A stretch of 25,978 nucleotides of DNA from CAYUIS01 sp964444825 (GTDB taxonomy: Bacteria; Chloroflexota; Anaerolineae; B4-G1): contig CAYUIS010000066.1 of assembly GCA_964444825.1 (NCBI GenBank), positions 1 to 25,978 of the forward strand. Reading direction: 5' to 3'. This document shows positions 1 through 7,705 of this stretch, piece after piece (the first letter of the stretch is position 1; each line of letters begins with the position of its first letter). The translations under genes were made by a program, and so were the position numbers. Below the pieces are notes generated by a model. It worked only from the letters and a program-made list of their open reading frames with translations, made no database searches and was not told where the DNA came from.

Positions 1-80
1 TTTTTGACCAGCAATCGGCTCGGGACAGACTGTTTAGAACGGCCACAGCCGTCAGAGTTACTCGCTGCGAACCTGCGGTG

Positions 81-1415
81 CTACGTTCCTGCCCCTTGCA
101 TTCCTGCCCCCTGCGCTCCTCGCTCAATCTCCGCCCGCTCGCGCATCGCCTGGCGCAGCGTCTCAATGTCGCGCGGGATCAGGTAGGCGGCGAAGGCGAA
201 GAGGATGGAGCACACGACCCAGGCGATGACGCAGATGAACAGGATGGCTTGATGCAGAGAGAAGCGCACGGCGATGAGGCCGGCCAGCAACGGGGCCAGG
301 GCGGCCCCCGCGTTCTCGATAAAGTACTGCACGGCGAGCGCGGTGCTGCGCACCTCGGGCAGCGTGATGTCGTAGACGGTGGAGATGACGTTGGGGGAGG
401 CGAAGGGGATGAATAGGGCCGTGAGGGAGAGCAGGATGAGGAACAGCGTCGGGTTCTCCACGGGGACGCTAAACGTGATGATGAGGAGGATCGCGCCGAC
501 GAGCACGGCCACCATAGCGACCAGCAGGCGGCCCCGGGGCGTGCGTTTGAAGAAATAGTCGCCCACTGCGCCGCCGACAAAATAGCCCAGCGCGAGGACG
601 AGGACGGCGGGCACCATCGTCATCAGGATGGTGTTCTCGTCGTAGTGACGCTCGGTCTCCAGGTAGCGGAATATCCAATAGGTGATCACGTTCCACGGAA
701 AGACGCCGGCGAAACCCTGGGCGAACATCAGGAGGAGGCTCTTTTTGCGGAACAGGCCCAGGGCGACGTCCTTGTCAAAACGGTAGATGCCGATCTGATC
801 CAGACCGGCGAGTTCCGGCTCGCTGCTGCCCCGAGGGGCCTCGCGCACGGTGAGCAGGATGATGACGGAGAGCAAGATGCCGAGAGAGCCGGTGATATAG
901 AACACGCTGCGCCAGCCCAGGACGTCGCTGAGGAGGAGGGCGACGACCATACCCAGCAGATAGCCGATCGGCTGGGCGAGTTGCAAAAAACCGTACACCT
1001 TGCCGCGCACGGCCGGGCCGAAATAGTCGGCGATGAGGCTGTAGAGGCCGGGATAGCTCGAGTCGTCGATGCCGGTGGAGGCGCGGGTAGCGAGGAAAGC
1101 GGGATAGGTGGGCACGATGGCGCTGAGCCAGGTGGTAGAACCCCAGATGAAGGAGGCCAGGGCCAGCAGGCGGGAGCGCATGTACCGGTCGTAGAGATAG
1201 CCCCACAGGGGGTAGAACAGGGCGGCGACGACCAGCGAACCGGTGAACACCGCGCCCATCTGGGCCTCGTCGATGCCAAAGGTCTCCATGATGGGCGTGG
1301 TCAGGGGGCCGATCAGGAGCTTGTCCGCCTGGTGGAGCAGCATAAATACGAAAAAGACAGCAACGACGAACCAGCGATAGTTGGCTCGGGTCTTTTGCCT
1401 GGGAGGGCTATTCAT
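81..1415 (-). CDS. MFS transporter, spinster-like
   Basis: A 444-residue major facilitator superfamily permease with about 12 hydrophobic segments; substrate not determinable. The motif-A-like loop after TM2 is visible (WGYLYDRYMRSR), and the region around YSLIADYFGPAVRGKVYG resembles the TM4-TM5 loop of spinster-type carriers. I chose the ATG at 1415 (start MNSPPRQK) because the open frame upstream is low-complexity sequence antisense-like to the next gene. With this start the gene overlaps the end of the PHP gene by 8 nt (ATGAATAG), typical of translational coupling. The last dozen residues (GAQGAGMQGAGT) come from a 15-nt repeat and are unlikely to belong to the fold. MFS identity is firm; the spinster label is tentative. 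Confidence 0.9.
   Translation of the reverse strand: MNSPPRQKTRANYRWFVVAVFFVFMLLHQADKLLIGPLTTPIMETFGIDEAQMGAVFTGSLVVAALFYPLWGYLYDRYMRSRLLALASFIWGSTTWLSAIVPTYPAFLATRASTGIDDSSYPGLYSLIADYFGPAVRGKVYGFLQLAQPIGYLLGMVVALLLSDVLGWRSVFYITGSLGILLSVIILLTVREAPRGSSEPELAGLDQIGIYRFDKDVALGLFRKKSLLLMFAQGFAGVFPWNVITYWIFRYLETERHYDENTILMTMVPAVLVLALGYFVGGAVGDYFFKRTPRGRLLVAMVAVLVGAILLIITFSVPVENPTLFLILLSLTALFIPFASPNVISTVYDITLPEVRSTALAVQYFIENAGAALAPLLAGLIAVRFSLHQAILFICVIAWVVCSILFAFAAYLIPRDIETLRQAMRERAEIERGAQGAGMQGAGT
90..119. repeat. 15-nt C-rich tandem repeat at the 3' end of the MFS gene
   Basis: Two adjacent 15-nt units (90-104 and 105-119) match at 12 of 15 positions, and a partial unit precedes them toward position 80. 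Read on the minus strand they encode the low-complexity Gly/Ala/Gln tail of the transporter. Simple G-rich repeats of this kind are usually intergenic, so the repeat probably ran into the gene and extended it. Confidence 0.5.
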
Positions 1416-3126
1416 CCGTCTCCAAACCCACCAGGTGGCCCCACTCGCCGTGGATGCCGTCCTCGGTGACGCCATAGTAGACCCGCTGCTCGCCATTATG
1501 CCGCTGGACCAGGTCGTAGCGGGCCCGCCCGGCGTGCTCGCGCCGTTTGAGAATACCAATGTCCCCGCGCCAGTCGACCTTGGCCGGGTCAACCGAGTGC
1601 TCCTCGGCCTGGGCGATGGCATAGTGCCACAGCCGCCGGGCCGACTTGCGGGTCACGTTCTTGACGACGTTCCCGTTGCGCAGATCCCGCATCGTGTGGT
1701 ACATGGTACCCTGGCGCTCCTGGCTCTCGACGATCTCGACACCGGTGCGGGGAGGCTCGACGTGGCCGGTGGGGGCCGGCGCTTCCTCCGCTGCCAGCTC
1801 TGCGGGTGCGACCGCATGCTTGGGCATGGCGCGCCTGACCAGGTTGACGATCTCGTCACGCACCGCCAGGCCGGTCTCGGCCTCACTGCGCACGTATACC
1901 TTGCTGTCGTCAATGGCATAGGGGGGATCATCGCCCCAGGGAACGACGATACGCACGACCTTGACCGATTGGGTCTCTTGCACGTCGACGGTGACGCCGA
2001 GGAGTGGGGTGATACGGCGCTCAATGTCATCCTGGAGCGTCTTGACCAATCGCGCGGGGGTGGCCACGCCAGGGGACGGCGCCTTGGGATCGGGATTGAC
2101 GCCGACGTAGAGGGTGCCACCGTTCGTGTTCGCAAAGGCGCACACGTCGGCCAGGATGGCGTAGAGCCGCCCGCCGCGCTTTGAATACTCGGCGTGAAAG
2201 TCCTGGACGATGGTGGATCCCTCCTCGCGGGCGGACTGGATAAAGTCGACCGGCGCCTTGGTGGGCCGGTAGGGGCGCGTGCGGGCAAAGTCGTTGCCCA
2301 GGAATACGTCCCGCAGCGCGTCGAAACTCAGCTCAGGCAACAGGACCTCTGTGATCCGGTCGCCGACCCCCAGGTGTCTATGGTCCCTGGGGTCGCGGGT
2401 GAAACGATGCGCGTCAGAGCCCTGGATGCAGTGCATGCGGCGCGGATACTCGGGGCGGGAGCCATCAAAGAAACGGGCGGTGGTGCGGCGACCTCGCTTC
2501 TCCAGGTCGGTGACCTCGAGGGCGTGCAGGTGGGGGTCCTGGGTAAAGGCGATGCGGGTCTGGCCGCCAAAGCCCAGCCCGCGCAGCGCCACGCCGTTGC
2601 TCGAATTGGCGTGGGCGGCGATGACGATGCCGCCGGCCTCATCGATGATCCGGTAGGCAGTCAGCACGTCGGTCGTGGCCCCGACCTCACTGCTGCCGGC
2701 GTCGATCTTTTCGAGGGGGATGTTCAACTGCCGGAGAATATACTCGAGCTCCCGCACGTCGGTCTCGGGGGCAAAGATGCCCAAAATATGAAAGCCCAGC
2801 GTGGCGGTGAACTCGAATCCCGGCAGCACCAATACCTCTTCTCTCAAGCGGCGATACTCGTCGATCCGCCGCTTCTCCTCCTCCCGGAGGCGACCCAACT
2901 GCTCCAGCATCTCCAATTGCTGGATCTCTTCCATCATCGCGCGATAGCCAGCCATGGTGTTGTGGTCGGTAATGGCGATGATATCGACCCCCTTGCTCTT
3001 GGCCTGGCGCAGCAGGTCCAGGTAGCTGACGTTGCGCTCCAGAAAATCAGCAGAGGCGGGCGTATGCAGATGCAGGTCGACGCGCCCCCATTGGGGCTGT
3101 GAATGTTTCTTATTCCTTCTGGTCAT
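1408..3126 (-). CDS. PHP phosphoesterase-AlbA_2 (Schlafen-type) fusion protein
   Basis: A 572-residue protein. Residues about 13-285 are a PHP metal-dependent phosphoesterase domain with the expected ligands: DLHLHT (17-22), TDH (53-55), E105 in PGFEFT, H113, AH (171-172) and SDAH (237-240). A charged helical insert (about 62-97, rich in E/R/L) lies inside the domain and should form a coiled coil. Residues about 295-432 match the AlbA_2/Schlafen-like domain: CAFANTNGGTLYVGV, an IxxxITPLL stretch and KVYVRSEAETGLA. The C-terminal 110 residues (after a Pro/Ala linker) are unrecognised. The start has a good SD (AGGAG, 3132-3136). AlbA_2 domains bind nucleic acid, so a nucleic-acid-directed phosphoesterase is a reasonable inference; substrate unknown. 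Coupled to the MFS gene. Confidence 0.85.
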   Translation of the reverse strand: MTRRNKKHSQPQWGRVDLHLHTPASADFLERNVSYLDLLRQAKSKGVDIIAITDHNTMAGYRAMMEEIQQLEMLEQLGRLREEEKRRIDEYRRLREEVLVLPGFEFTATLGFHILGIFAPETDVRELEYILRQLNIPLEKIDAGSSEVGATTDVLTAYRIIDEAGGIVIAAHANSSNGVALRGLGFGGQTRIAFTQDPHLHALEVTDLEKRGRRTTARFFDGSRPEYPRRMHCIQGSDAHRFTRDPRDHRHLGVGDRITEVLLPELSFDALRDVFLGNDFARTRPYRPTKAPVDFIQSAREEGSTIVQDFHAEYSKRGGRLYAILADVCAFANTNGGTLYVGVNPDPKAPSPGVATPARLVKTLQDDIERRITPLLGVTVDVQETQSVKVVRIVVPWGDDPPYAIDDSKVYVRSEAETGLAVRDEIVNLVRRAMPKHAVAPAELAAEEAPAPTGHVEPPRTGVEIVESQERQGTMYHTMRDLRNGNVVKNVTRKSARRLWHYAIAQAEEHSVDPAKVDWRGDIGILKRREHAGRARYDLVQRHNGEQRVYYGVTEDGIHGEWGHLVGLETDE

Positions 3127-3136
3127 GATTCTCCTA

Positions 3137-3164
3137 GATCCTCGCCCAGTGGGCGATCTTTTTT
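3137..3164. terminator. Hairpin with T-run in the leader of the PHP gene
   Basis: CGCCC (3143-3147) pairs with GGGCG (3151-3155), extended by GAT/ATC around a small bulge, and six T follow on the plus strand (3159-3164). It has intrinsic-terminator shape only for plus-strand transcription, where no gene precedes it. On the minus strand the hairpin sits directly before the SD of the PHP gene and could affect its translation. Confidence 0.3.
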
Positions 3165-3311
3165 ATTGTGGGATTGTGGGATCTCTCCGGACCGCCGTTT
3201 GTCTTGACTCAACGCTGTCGGGCCGGAAAATATGGACATGGCCCGGTATCGCCCTTTTCTCTATCTCTTGGGCGCCGGCGGCAAAAGACGGTGAAAGGTG
3301 GTGGGCCGGCG

Positions 3312-3674
3312 TCATTGGCCGATGACTTTAGCTACCAACTCGATCAGCTCGTCCGGGCGGAACGGCTTGAGGAGGAACGCGTCGGCGCCGGCATCGATGC
3401 ATTCGATCGAACGATCCATACCCGAGGCCATGATGATGGGTATGGTCTTGAGTATCTCGTGCGCCTTTAGCTCGCGCAATAGTGGAAGCGTGTCCCCGTG
3501 CTCGGAGTGGACGTCCATCAGGATCAGCGTAGGCTTGGCCTCCAGCGTGTACATCGTCGAGATCACGCTATCGGGGTGGGGCTCGACGACCACGTGATAG
3601 TTCTCGAACTCGAGCACCGTCTTGAGAAGCCCGCAAAAGACCTGGTCGTCGTCTACTACGATAATCGTCTGCAT
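3312..3674 (-). CDS. Single-domain response regulator (CheY-like receiver)
   Basis: A 120-residue stand-alone receiver domain with no output domain. The acidic pocket is VDDDQ (D8-D10), the phospho-acceptor is D54 (LILMDVH), the switch Ser is S84 (IIMASG) and the conserved Lys is K103 (LLKPF). All residues needed for phosphorylation are present. A strong SD (AGGAGG) lies about 7-8 nt before the ATG. No histidine kinase is in the window, so the partner is unknown; such proteins usually work by protein contact in a phosphorelay or motility system. It is followed on the minus strand by about 185 nt of non-coding DNA before the PHP gene, so it is probably a separate unit. Confidence 0.93.
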   Translation of the reverse strand: MQTIIVVDDDQVFCGLLKTVLEFENYHVVVEPHPDSVISTMYTLEAKPTLILMDVHSEHGDTLPLLRELKAHEILKTIPIIMASGMDRSIECIDAGADAFLLKPFRPDELIELVAKVIGQ

Positions 3675-3727
3675 TGTCTAGCCCTCCTTTCGCTTTAAGG
3701 GCGCGCTAGGTTCTGGTCAAGTTGGAT

Positions 3728-3754
3728 GAGATTCTTCGCTTCGCTCAGAATGAC
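3728..3754. repeat. 27-bp dispersed repeat, copy 1, beside the scaffold gap
   Basis: This 27-nt stretch is the exact reverse complement of 10910-10936. It contains a small inverted repeat (ATTCT/AGAAT) around a TCGCTTCGC core. The assembly gap begins four bases after it. Confidence 0.85.
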
Positions 3755-3757
3755 GGT

Positions 3758-3857
3758 NNNNNNNNNNNNNNNNNNNNNNNNNNNNNNNNNNNNNNNNNNN
3801 NNNNNNNNNNNNNNNNNNNNNNNNNNNNNNNNNNNNNNNNNNNNNNNNNNNNNNNNN
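3758..3857. other. Scaffold gap, 100 N
   Basis: Exactly 100 undetermined bases, the usual placeholder for a gap of unknown length. It ends one base before the lon stop codon, so the lon-receiver spacing and anything between them are unknown. The receiver gene may have lost its promoter into the gap. Confidence 0.99.
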
Positions 3858-3858
3858 G

Positions 3859-6336
3859 CTAGGTCTGCTTGTCTTGAGCCAACGCGGCGGCTAATACGTC
3901 AGTCACTTGTTCAGCCAGGACGAAATCGAGGCTCTCGCGTACCTCCTCGGGGATGTCGTCCAGGTCCTTGTTGTTCTGCTTGGGGAGGATGACGGTCTTG
4001 AGGCCAGCCCGGTGAGCCGCCAGGACCTTTTCCTTGATGCCACCCACAGGCAGAACCTGTCCGCGCAGCGTGATCTCGCCCGTCATACCGACGTCATCCC
4101 GGACCCGCCGCCCGGTCAGGAGCGAAGCCAGTGCAGCGGCAATCGTGACACCCGCCGAGGGGCCATCTTTGGGGACGGCGCCCGCCGGTACGTGGAGGTG
4201 GATGTCGATCTTTTCAAAGACGTCTTCAGGAATGCCCAATTCGGCTGCCTTTGAGCGGACGTAGCTCAACGCAGCCTGGGCGGACTCTTTCATCACCTCG
4301 CCCAACTGCCCGGTGACCGTAAAGCCCTTTTGGCCCGGCATCTTGGTCGCCTCGCAGAATATCAGATCGCCGCCCGCCATCGTCACGCTAAGCCCGGTGG
4401 CAACGCCGGGGACCTTGGTGCGCAGCGCCGTCTCTGGAAAGTAGCGGGGTTTCTTCAAGAACTCGCTCACGTTCGCCTTGGTCACGCGCACCGGCTGTCC
4501 ATCCCCTTCGGCGATGCGGGTCACCACCTTACGGGCGACCCGTCCAATCTCGCGCTCCAGGTTACGCACGCCGGCCTCCCGCGTATAGTCCCGGATGATC
4601 TGCCGCAGCGCGGCCTCAGTAAAGCTCAACTCCTTGGAACGGAGGCCGTTCTCGCGCAACTGGCGGGGGATCAGGTATCCCTGGACAATGCGGAGTTTCT
4701 CCGTCTCGGTGTATCCAGAGAGTCGGAGGATCTCCATCCGGTCCCGCAGCGGTGGCGGGATCGGATCGAGCAGGTTGCCGGTGGTGATGAACATCACCTG
4801 GGACAGATCGAAGGGCACGTCCAGATAGTGATCTCTGAACTCGCGGTTCTGTTCCGGGTCGAGCACCTCCAGCAGGGCCGCTGCCGGGTCGCCCCGAAAG
4901 TCCATCCCTAGCTTGTCCACCTCGTCCAGCATAAAGACCGGGTTCTTTGACTCGATCCGGCGCAGGGCCTGCATGATGCGGCCAGGCAAGGCGCCGATAT
5001 AGGTGCGGCGGTGCCCTCGAATCTCGGCTTCGTCCCGCACGCCGCCCAACGACTGGCGGATGAACTTGCGACCCAGCGCCCGGGCGATCGACTGCCCCAG
5101 GCTCGTCTTGCCCGTCCCTGGCGGTCCCACGAAACAGAGAATGACCCCTTCCCGCTCCCGGCGGATCAGGTCGGCCGGCTCGTCCTGGTCGAACTCCTCT
5201 TTGCGCTCCCCGCGCAGCTTGCGCACCGCCAGGAACTCGAGGATCCGCTCCTTGATCTCTTCCAGGTCATAGTGGTCCTCATCCAGCACCTGCCGGGCGT
5301 GAGTGATGTCCAGATTGTCGTCCGTCTGAACGCTCCACGGCAGGCTCGTCAGCCAGTCCAGGTAGGTCCGGATCACGCCATACTCGGCGGCGGCCGTCGG
5401 CAGCTTTCTCAACCGGTCCAACTCACGGCGGGCCTCCTTCTCCGCCTCCTCCGGCATACCGGCTTCCTCGATCTTTTTCTGGAATTCCTCCGCCTCGATC
5501 TGCTGCTCGTCCGCCTCGCCCAGTTCCCGGCGGATCGCCTTGAGCTGTTCCCGTAAAAAGTACTCCCGCTGCGTCTTTTCCATCTCCGACTGGGCATCCG
5601 TCTGGATCTTGCGCCCCAGCTCCAGCACCTCGACCTCTTTGCTCAGCAGACCCATCAGCACCCGCAGCTTGTCGCCGACGCTATCCAGTTCCAGCAGGCG
5701 CTGGGCGTCGGCCAGATCGAGCGTCTTCATCTGGTTGGCGACGGCGTAGGCAAGTTGGAGTGGGTCGTCCAGGTTGATGACGAGCGTGCTCATCTCCTCC
5801 GGCACCCCCGGCGATAGCTGGCTGAGGTTCTCAAAACCCTCGGCGATCTTGCGCCTCAGGGCTTCGATCTCCGGCGAGCGCTCCACTTGCTCGGGCGCTA
5901 TCGACACCCGCGCCATCAGGTACGGTTCCTCTTCCAGGAACTCGTCCACCCGGATGCGCATCATACCCTGCATGATCAGCGTGATCGTCCCATCCGGTGA
6001 CTTGAACAAGCGGTGGACGGCGGCGACCGTGCCGGTGCGGTAGACGTCGTCCGGTCCGGGCGTCTCCAGTTCCGCGTCACGGCTGGCGACGAGGCCGACG
6101 AGACGCTTGCCGGTCACCGTGTCCTCGATCAGCCGGATAGAACGGGGCTGGCCGACACGGATCGGCACGGCCGTCATCGGGTAGACGACGAGGCCGCGCA
6201 ACGGCAGGATCGGCAGGTGCGTGGGCACTCGCAACGTGTCATCGTCAGCGTCCGCCTTCGACGGATCGCTCTCTCCCGTATCGATGATCGGATGGCCAAG
6301 TATGTTCCACCATCCCTCTCTTTTTTCATCGGGCAT
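3859..6336 (-). CDS. lon: ATP-dependent Lon protease
   Basis: An 825-residue Lon protease, full length for the family, degrading misfolded and regulatory proteins in the cytoplasm as an ATP-driven hexamer. The N-terminal substrate-binding domain starts at LPILPLRGLVVYP (about residue 41); a coiled-coil-rich linker spans about 240-350; the AAA+ module has Walker A GPPGTGKT (404-411) and Walker B VFMLDEVD (467-474); the protease domain has the Ser-Lys dyad S727 (KDGPSAG) and K770 (GGIKEK). The frame is open another 57 codons upstream, but that stretch spans the promoter at 6431-6459, so the ATG at 6336 is the sensible start. A G-rich SD-like stretch lies about 12 nt before it. The stop codon is one base from the scaffold gap. 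A single copy in this window, apparently monocistronic. Confidence 0.97.
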   Translation of the reverse strand: MPDEKREGWWNILGHPIIDTGESDPSKADADDDTLRVPTHLPILPLRGLVVYPMTAVPIRVGQPRSIRLIEDTVTGKRLVGLVASRDAELETPGPDDVYRTGTVAAVHRLFKSPDGTITLIMQGMMRIRVDEFLEEEPYLMARVSIAPEQVERSPEIEALRRKIAEGFENLSQLSPGVPEEMSTLVINLDDPLQLAYAVANQMKTLDLADAQRLLELDSVGDKLRVLMGLLSKEVEVLELGRKIQTDAQSEMEKTQREYFLREQLKAIRRELGEADEQQIEAEEFQKKIEEAGMPEEAEKEARRELDRLRKLPTAAAEYGVIRTYLDWLTSLPWSVQTDDNLDITHARQVLDEDHYDLEEIKERILEFLAVRKLRGERKEEFDQDEPADLIRREREGVILCFVGPPGTGKTSLGQSIARALGRKFIRQSLGGVRDEAEIRGHRRTYIGALPGRIMQALRRIESKNPVFMLDEVDKLGMDFRGDPAAALLEVLDPEQNREFRDHYLDVPFDLSQVMFITTGNLLDPIPPPLRDRMEILRLSGYTETEKLRIVQGYLIPRQLRENGLRSKELSFTEAALRQIIRDYTREAGVRNLEREIGRVARKVVTRIAEGDGQPVRVTKANVSEFLKKPRYFPETALRTKVPGVATGLSVTMAGGDLIFCEATKMPGQKGFTVTGQLGEVMKESAQAALSYVRSKAAELGIPEDVFEKIDIHLHVPAGAVPKDGPSAGVTIAAALASLLTGRRVRDDVGMTGEITLRGQVLPVGGIKEKVLAAHRAGLKTVILPKQNNKDLDDIPEEVRESLDFVLAEQVTDVLAAALAQDKQT

Positions 6337-6430
6337 CCGCTCTCTGACCCCCCCTGATGCTTGCTTTGATGGCGCTATGGCCCGTACGTGACGGTCGAAC
6401 CTGAGCCAGGCCCGTGGCTTATCTGATGGT

Positions 6431-6459
6431 ATTGTACCACAATTACACGTCAGACTCAA
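6431..6459 (-). promoter_or_regulatory. Probable sigma-70 promoter of lon
   Basis: On the minus strand TTGAGT (6459-6454) and TACAAT (6436-6431) are separated by 17 nt. The -10 box is preceded by TGG, an extended -10 element. The predicted transcript start lies near 6424, about 90 nt before the lon ATG. No heat-shock CIRCE or HrcA-type palindrome is visible next to it. Confidence 0.7.
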
Positions 6460-6519
6460 ACGTGGCGAAACTGGAATCACTGAGGCCACTGAAGGAGCTG
6501 AGGTCACTGACTCCCCAAT

Positions 6520-6598
6520 CTCTGCGTCCTCGGCGTCTCTGCGGTAAGAAAAAACAAAGAAACCTCTGCGTCCTTGCGCCTCCGCGCCTTTGCGTTAA
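6520..6598. repeat. CTTTGCG-type dispersed repeat, copy 1
   Basis: Short phrases such as CTCTGCGTCC, CTCTGCGG and CCTTTGCGTTAA recur with A-rich spacers. The same phrases recur at 7538-7695. I know this pattern as a very abundant intergenic repeat in Chloroflexota and some other phyla. Confidence 0.65.
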
Positions 6599-6783
6599 GC
6601 CTCTCCTCGGTTTGACAACAGACCGGAATTCACCCATAATACCCCCTGCACAGGACGCACCCCCCATATCTACGCAGCCTGCGTTTGGACGTCGCAGCCT
6701 CGGCCCAGGCCACGGGCTTGTGCCACCTTTGGAACCCTCGGGCGGGCGGTTCTATCTCGGCAGGGGGGAACACGTTAATCGAG

Positions 6784-6810
6784 TTGTAACGGTTTCGCAA
6801 TTCCTAGAAT
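6784..6810 (+). promoter_or_regulatory. Weak promoter candidate for the duplicated membrane gene
   Basis: TTGTAA (6784-6789) and TAGAAT (6805-6810) lie 15 nt apart, shorter than the usual 17, about 95 nt upstream of the ATG at 6906. It is offered only because the gene has no same-strand neighbour to share a promoter with. Confidence 0.3.
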
Positions 6811-6905
6811 CCCTATCTGTGGTATTGTATCAGTGTGCCGGGGCACATCGATCCAGGGCTGAATCAACAAGCGCGTTCGTTGCCACACGGGGACAGGAGG
6901 GGTTG

Positions 6906-7448
6906 ATGATAAACAGCATACTGCGGCTTGTGGGGGGGCGTCGCCCGTTGCTCGTCTTTGGACTGCCGGGCATCCTCGTGCTACTGGGCGGGCTTGCCCT
7001 TGGGGCGCGGGTGCTCAGTGTCACCAACAGTACCCACGCCCTGCCCATGGGACAGGCCCTCGTCTGTGTCTCCCTCTGTATCGCCGGCGCGATGGCCGTG
7101 TGCGCGGGCCTCGTCCTGCGACTGGTGCGCGAGTTGCGGCACGTGGTGTCCGGTAGACAGGAGGCAGGGCTGGAGCCATCTCCCTCGTACGAGCCGACCT
7201 CCTGGACGGAGCTTGACTGGCCCCTCGTCCTCCTGGGCGTGCCCGGGATGATGGTGTTCCTGACCGGCACCGCCTTTGGCGTGTGGGTGATCGACGTCTT
7301 TCGCCAGACCAACGTGCTGTCCCTGGGACTCGCCATCGTCAGCGTGTCGCTCTGTCTCGCCGGGGAGGTGGTCTGGCTCACCAGCATCGTGCTCCACGCG
7401 CTGCGCGAGCTTATCATTGAGATGACCGGCCCTGGGGGTACCGCGTGA
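6906..7448 (+). CDS. Membrane protein made of two tandem copies of a two-helix module
   Basis: A 180-residue integral membrane protein with four predicted helices. Residues 12-81 and 104-173 align with no gap over 70 positions and share the pattern PL-G-PG-V-L-G-A-G-V, then L-G-A-V-VSLC-AG, then VL-REL. The linker (82-103) is polar and Pro/Ser-rich. The module resembles, from memory, the C-terminal membrane segment of family-2 glycosyltransferases of the dolichyl-phosphate-mannose-synthase type, but no catalytic domain is present here. The ATG at 6906 follows a strong AGGAGGGG; a TTG at 6903 is possible. It is divergent from lon and alone on its strand. Membrane location and duplication are seen directly; the function is unknown. 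Confidence 0.85.
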   Translation: MINSILRLVGGRRPLLVFGLPGILVLLGGLALGARVLSVTNSTHALPMGQALVCVSLCIAGAMAVCAGLVLRLVRELRHVVSGRQEAGLEPSPSYEPTSWTELDWPLVLLGVPGMMVFLTGTAFGVWVIDVFRQTNVLSLGLAIVSVSLCLAGEVVWLTSIVLHALRELIIEMTGPGGTA

Positions 7449-7537
7449 ACCATCCTTCTGAAGACGACCCGTTTTGACCCTCCCCCTGGGCATGAACCAC
7501 TTTGACCTGATCGGCGCCCGCCTGTTCGGGGGGTAAA

Positions 7538-7695
7538 ACCTCAACGCAAAGCCGCAAAGGTGCAGGGCCGCCAAGAAAACCAAGAAATCAAAAAACCTCT
7601 GCGATCTCTGCGTGCTCCGTGTCTCTGCGGTGATAGGGACCTTAACGCAAAACCGCCAAGAAAGCCAGATAAACCTTTGCGTTCTTTGCGGTGAG
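7538..7695. repeat. CTTTGCG-type dispersed repeat, copy 2
   Basis: Contains AACGCAAAGCCGCAAAGG, CTCTGCGATCTCTGCGTG, TCTCTGCGGTGA, AACGCAAAACCGCCAAG and CTTTGCGTTCTTTGCGG. It shares its phrases with 6520-6598 and fills the convergent gap between the duplicated membrane gene and the GNAT remnant. Confidence 0.65.
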
Positions 7696-7705
7696 AAAAG
7701 AGCAG

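Larger units (their letters stand above)
6460..6905. other. Divergent intergenic region between lon and the small membrane gene
   Basis: No convincing gene is present; the plus-strand open frame running through it (from 6414) has repeat-derived, unprotein-like sequence. It holds the CTTTGCG-type repeat (6520-6598), a weak plus-strand promoter candidate (6784-6810) and a 6-bp-arm hairpin TGTGCC/GGCACA (6834-6847). Confidence 0.6.

Noticed and set aside
645..1469. 274-codon plus-strand open frame opposite the MFS gene
   Set aside because: Antisense shadow of a clear MFS gene; composition is Gly/Asp/Glu/Gln-rich without motifs and there is no SD.
2194..3102. 302-codon plus-strand open frame opposite the PHP gene
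   Set aside because: Antisense shadow; the minus-strand frame has full PHP and AlbA_2 motifs.
3202..3230. TTGACT plus an AT-rich box on the plus strand
   Set aside because: No plus-strand gene follows and the -10 match is poor.
3692..3720. TTGACC-17-TAAAGC as promoter of the receiver gene
   Set aside because: The predicted transcript start would fall in the SD, and the -10 box matches only half of the consensus.
6337..6507. 57-codon upstream extension of Lon
   Set aside because: It would start upstream of the lon promoter, so the transcript could not include it, and Lon homology begins after 6336.
6414..6905. N-terminal extension of the duplicated membrane protein by 164 codons
   Set aside because: The stretch runs through the lon promoter and a CTTTGCG repeat and has unprotein-like sequence; the ATG at 6906 has a strong SD.
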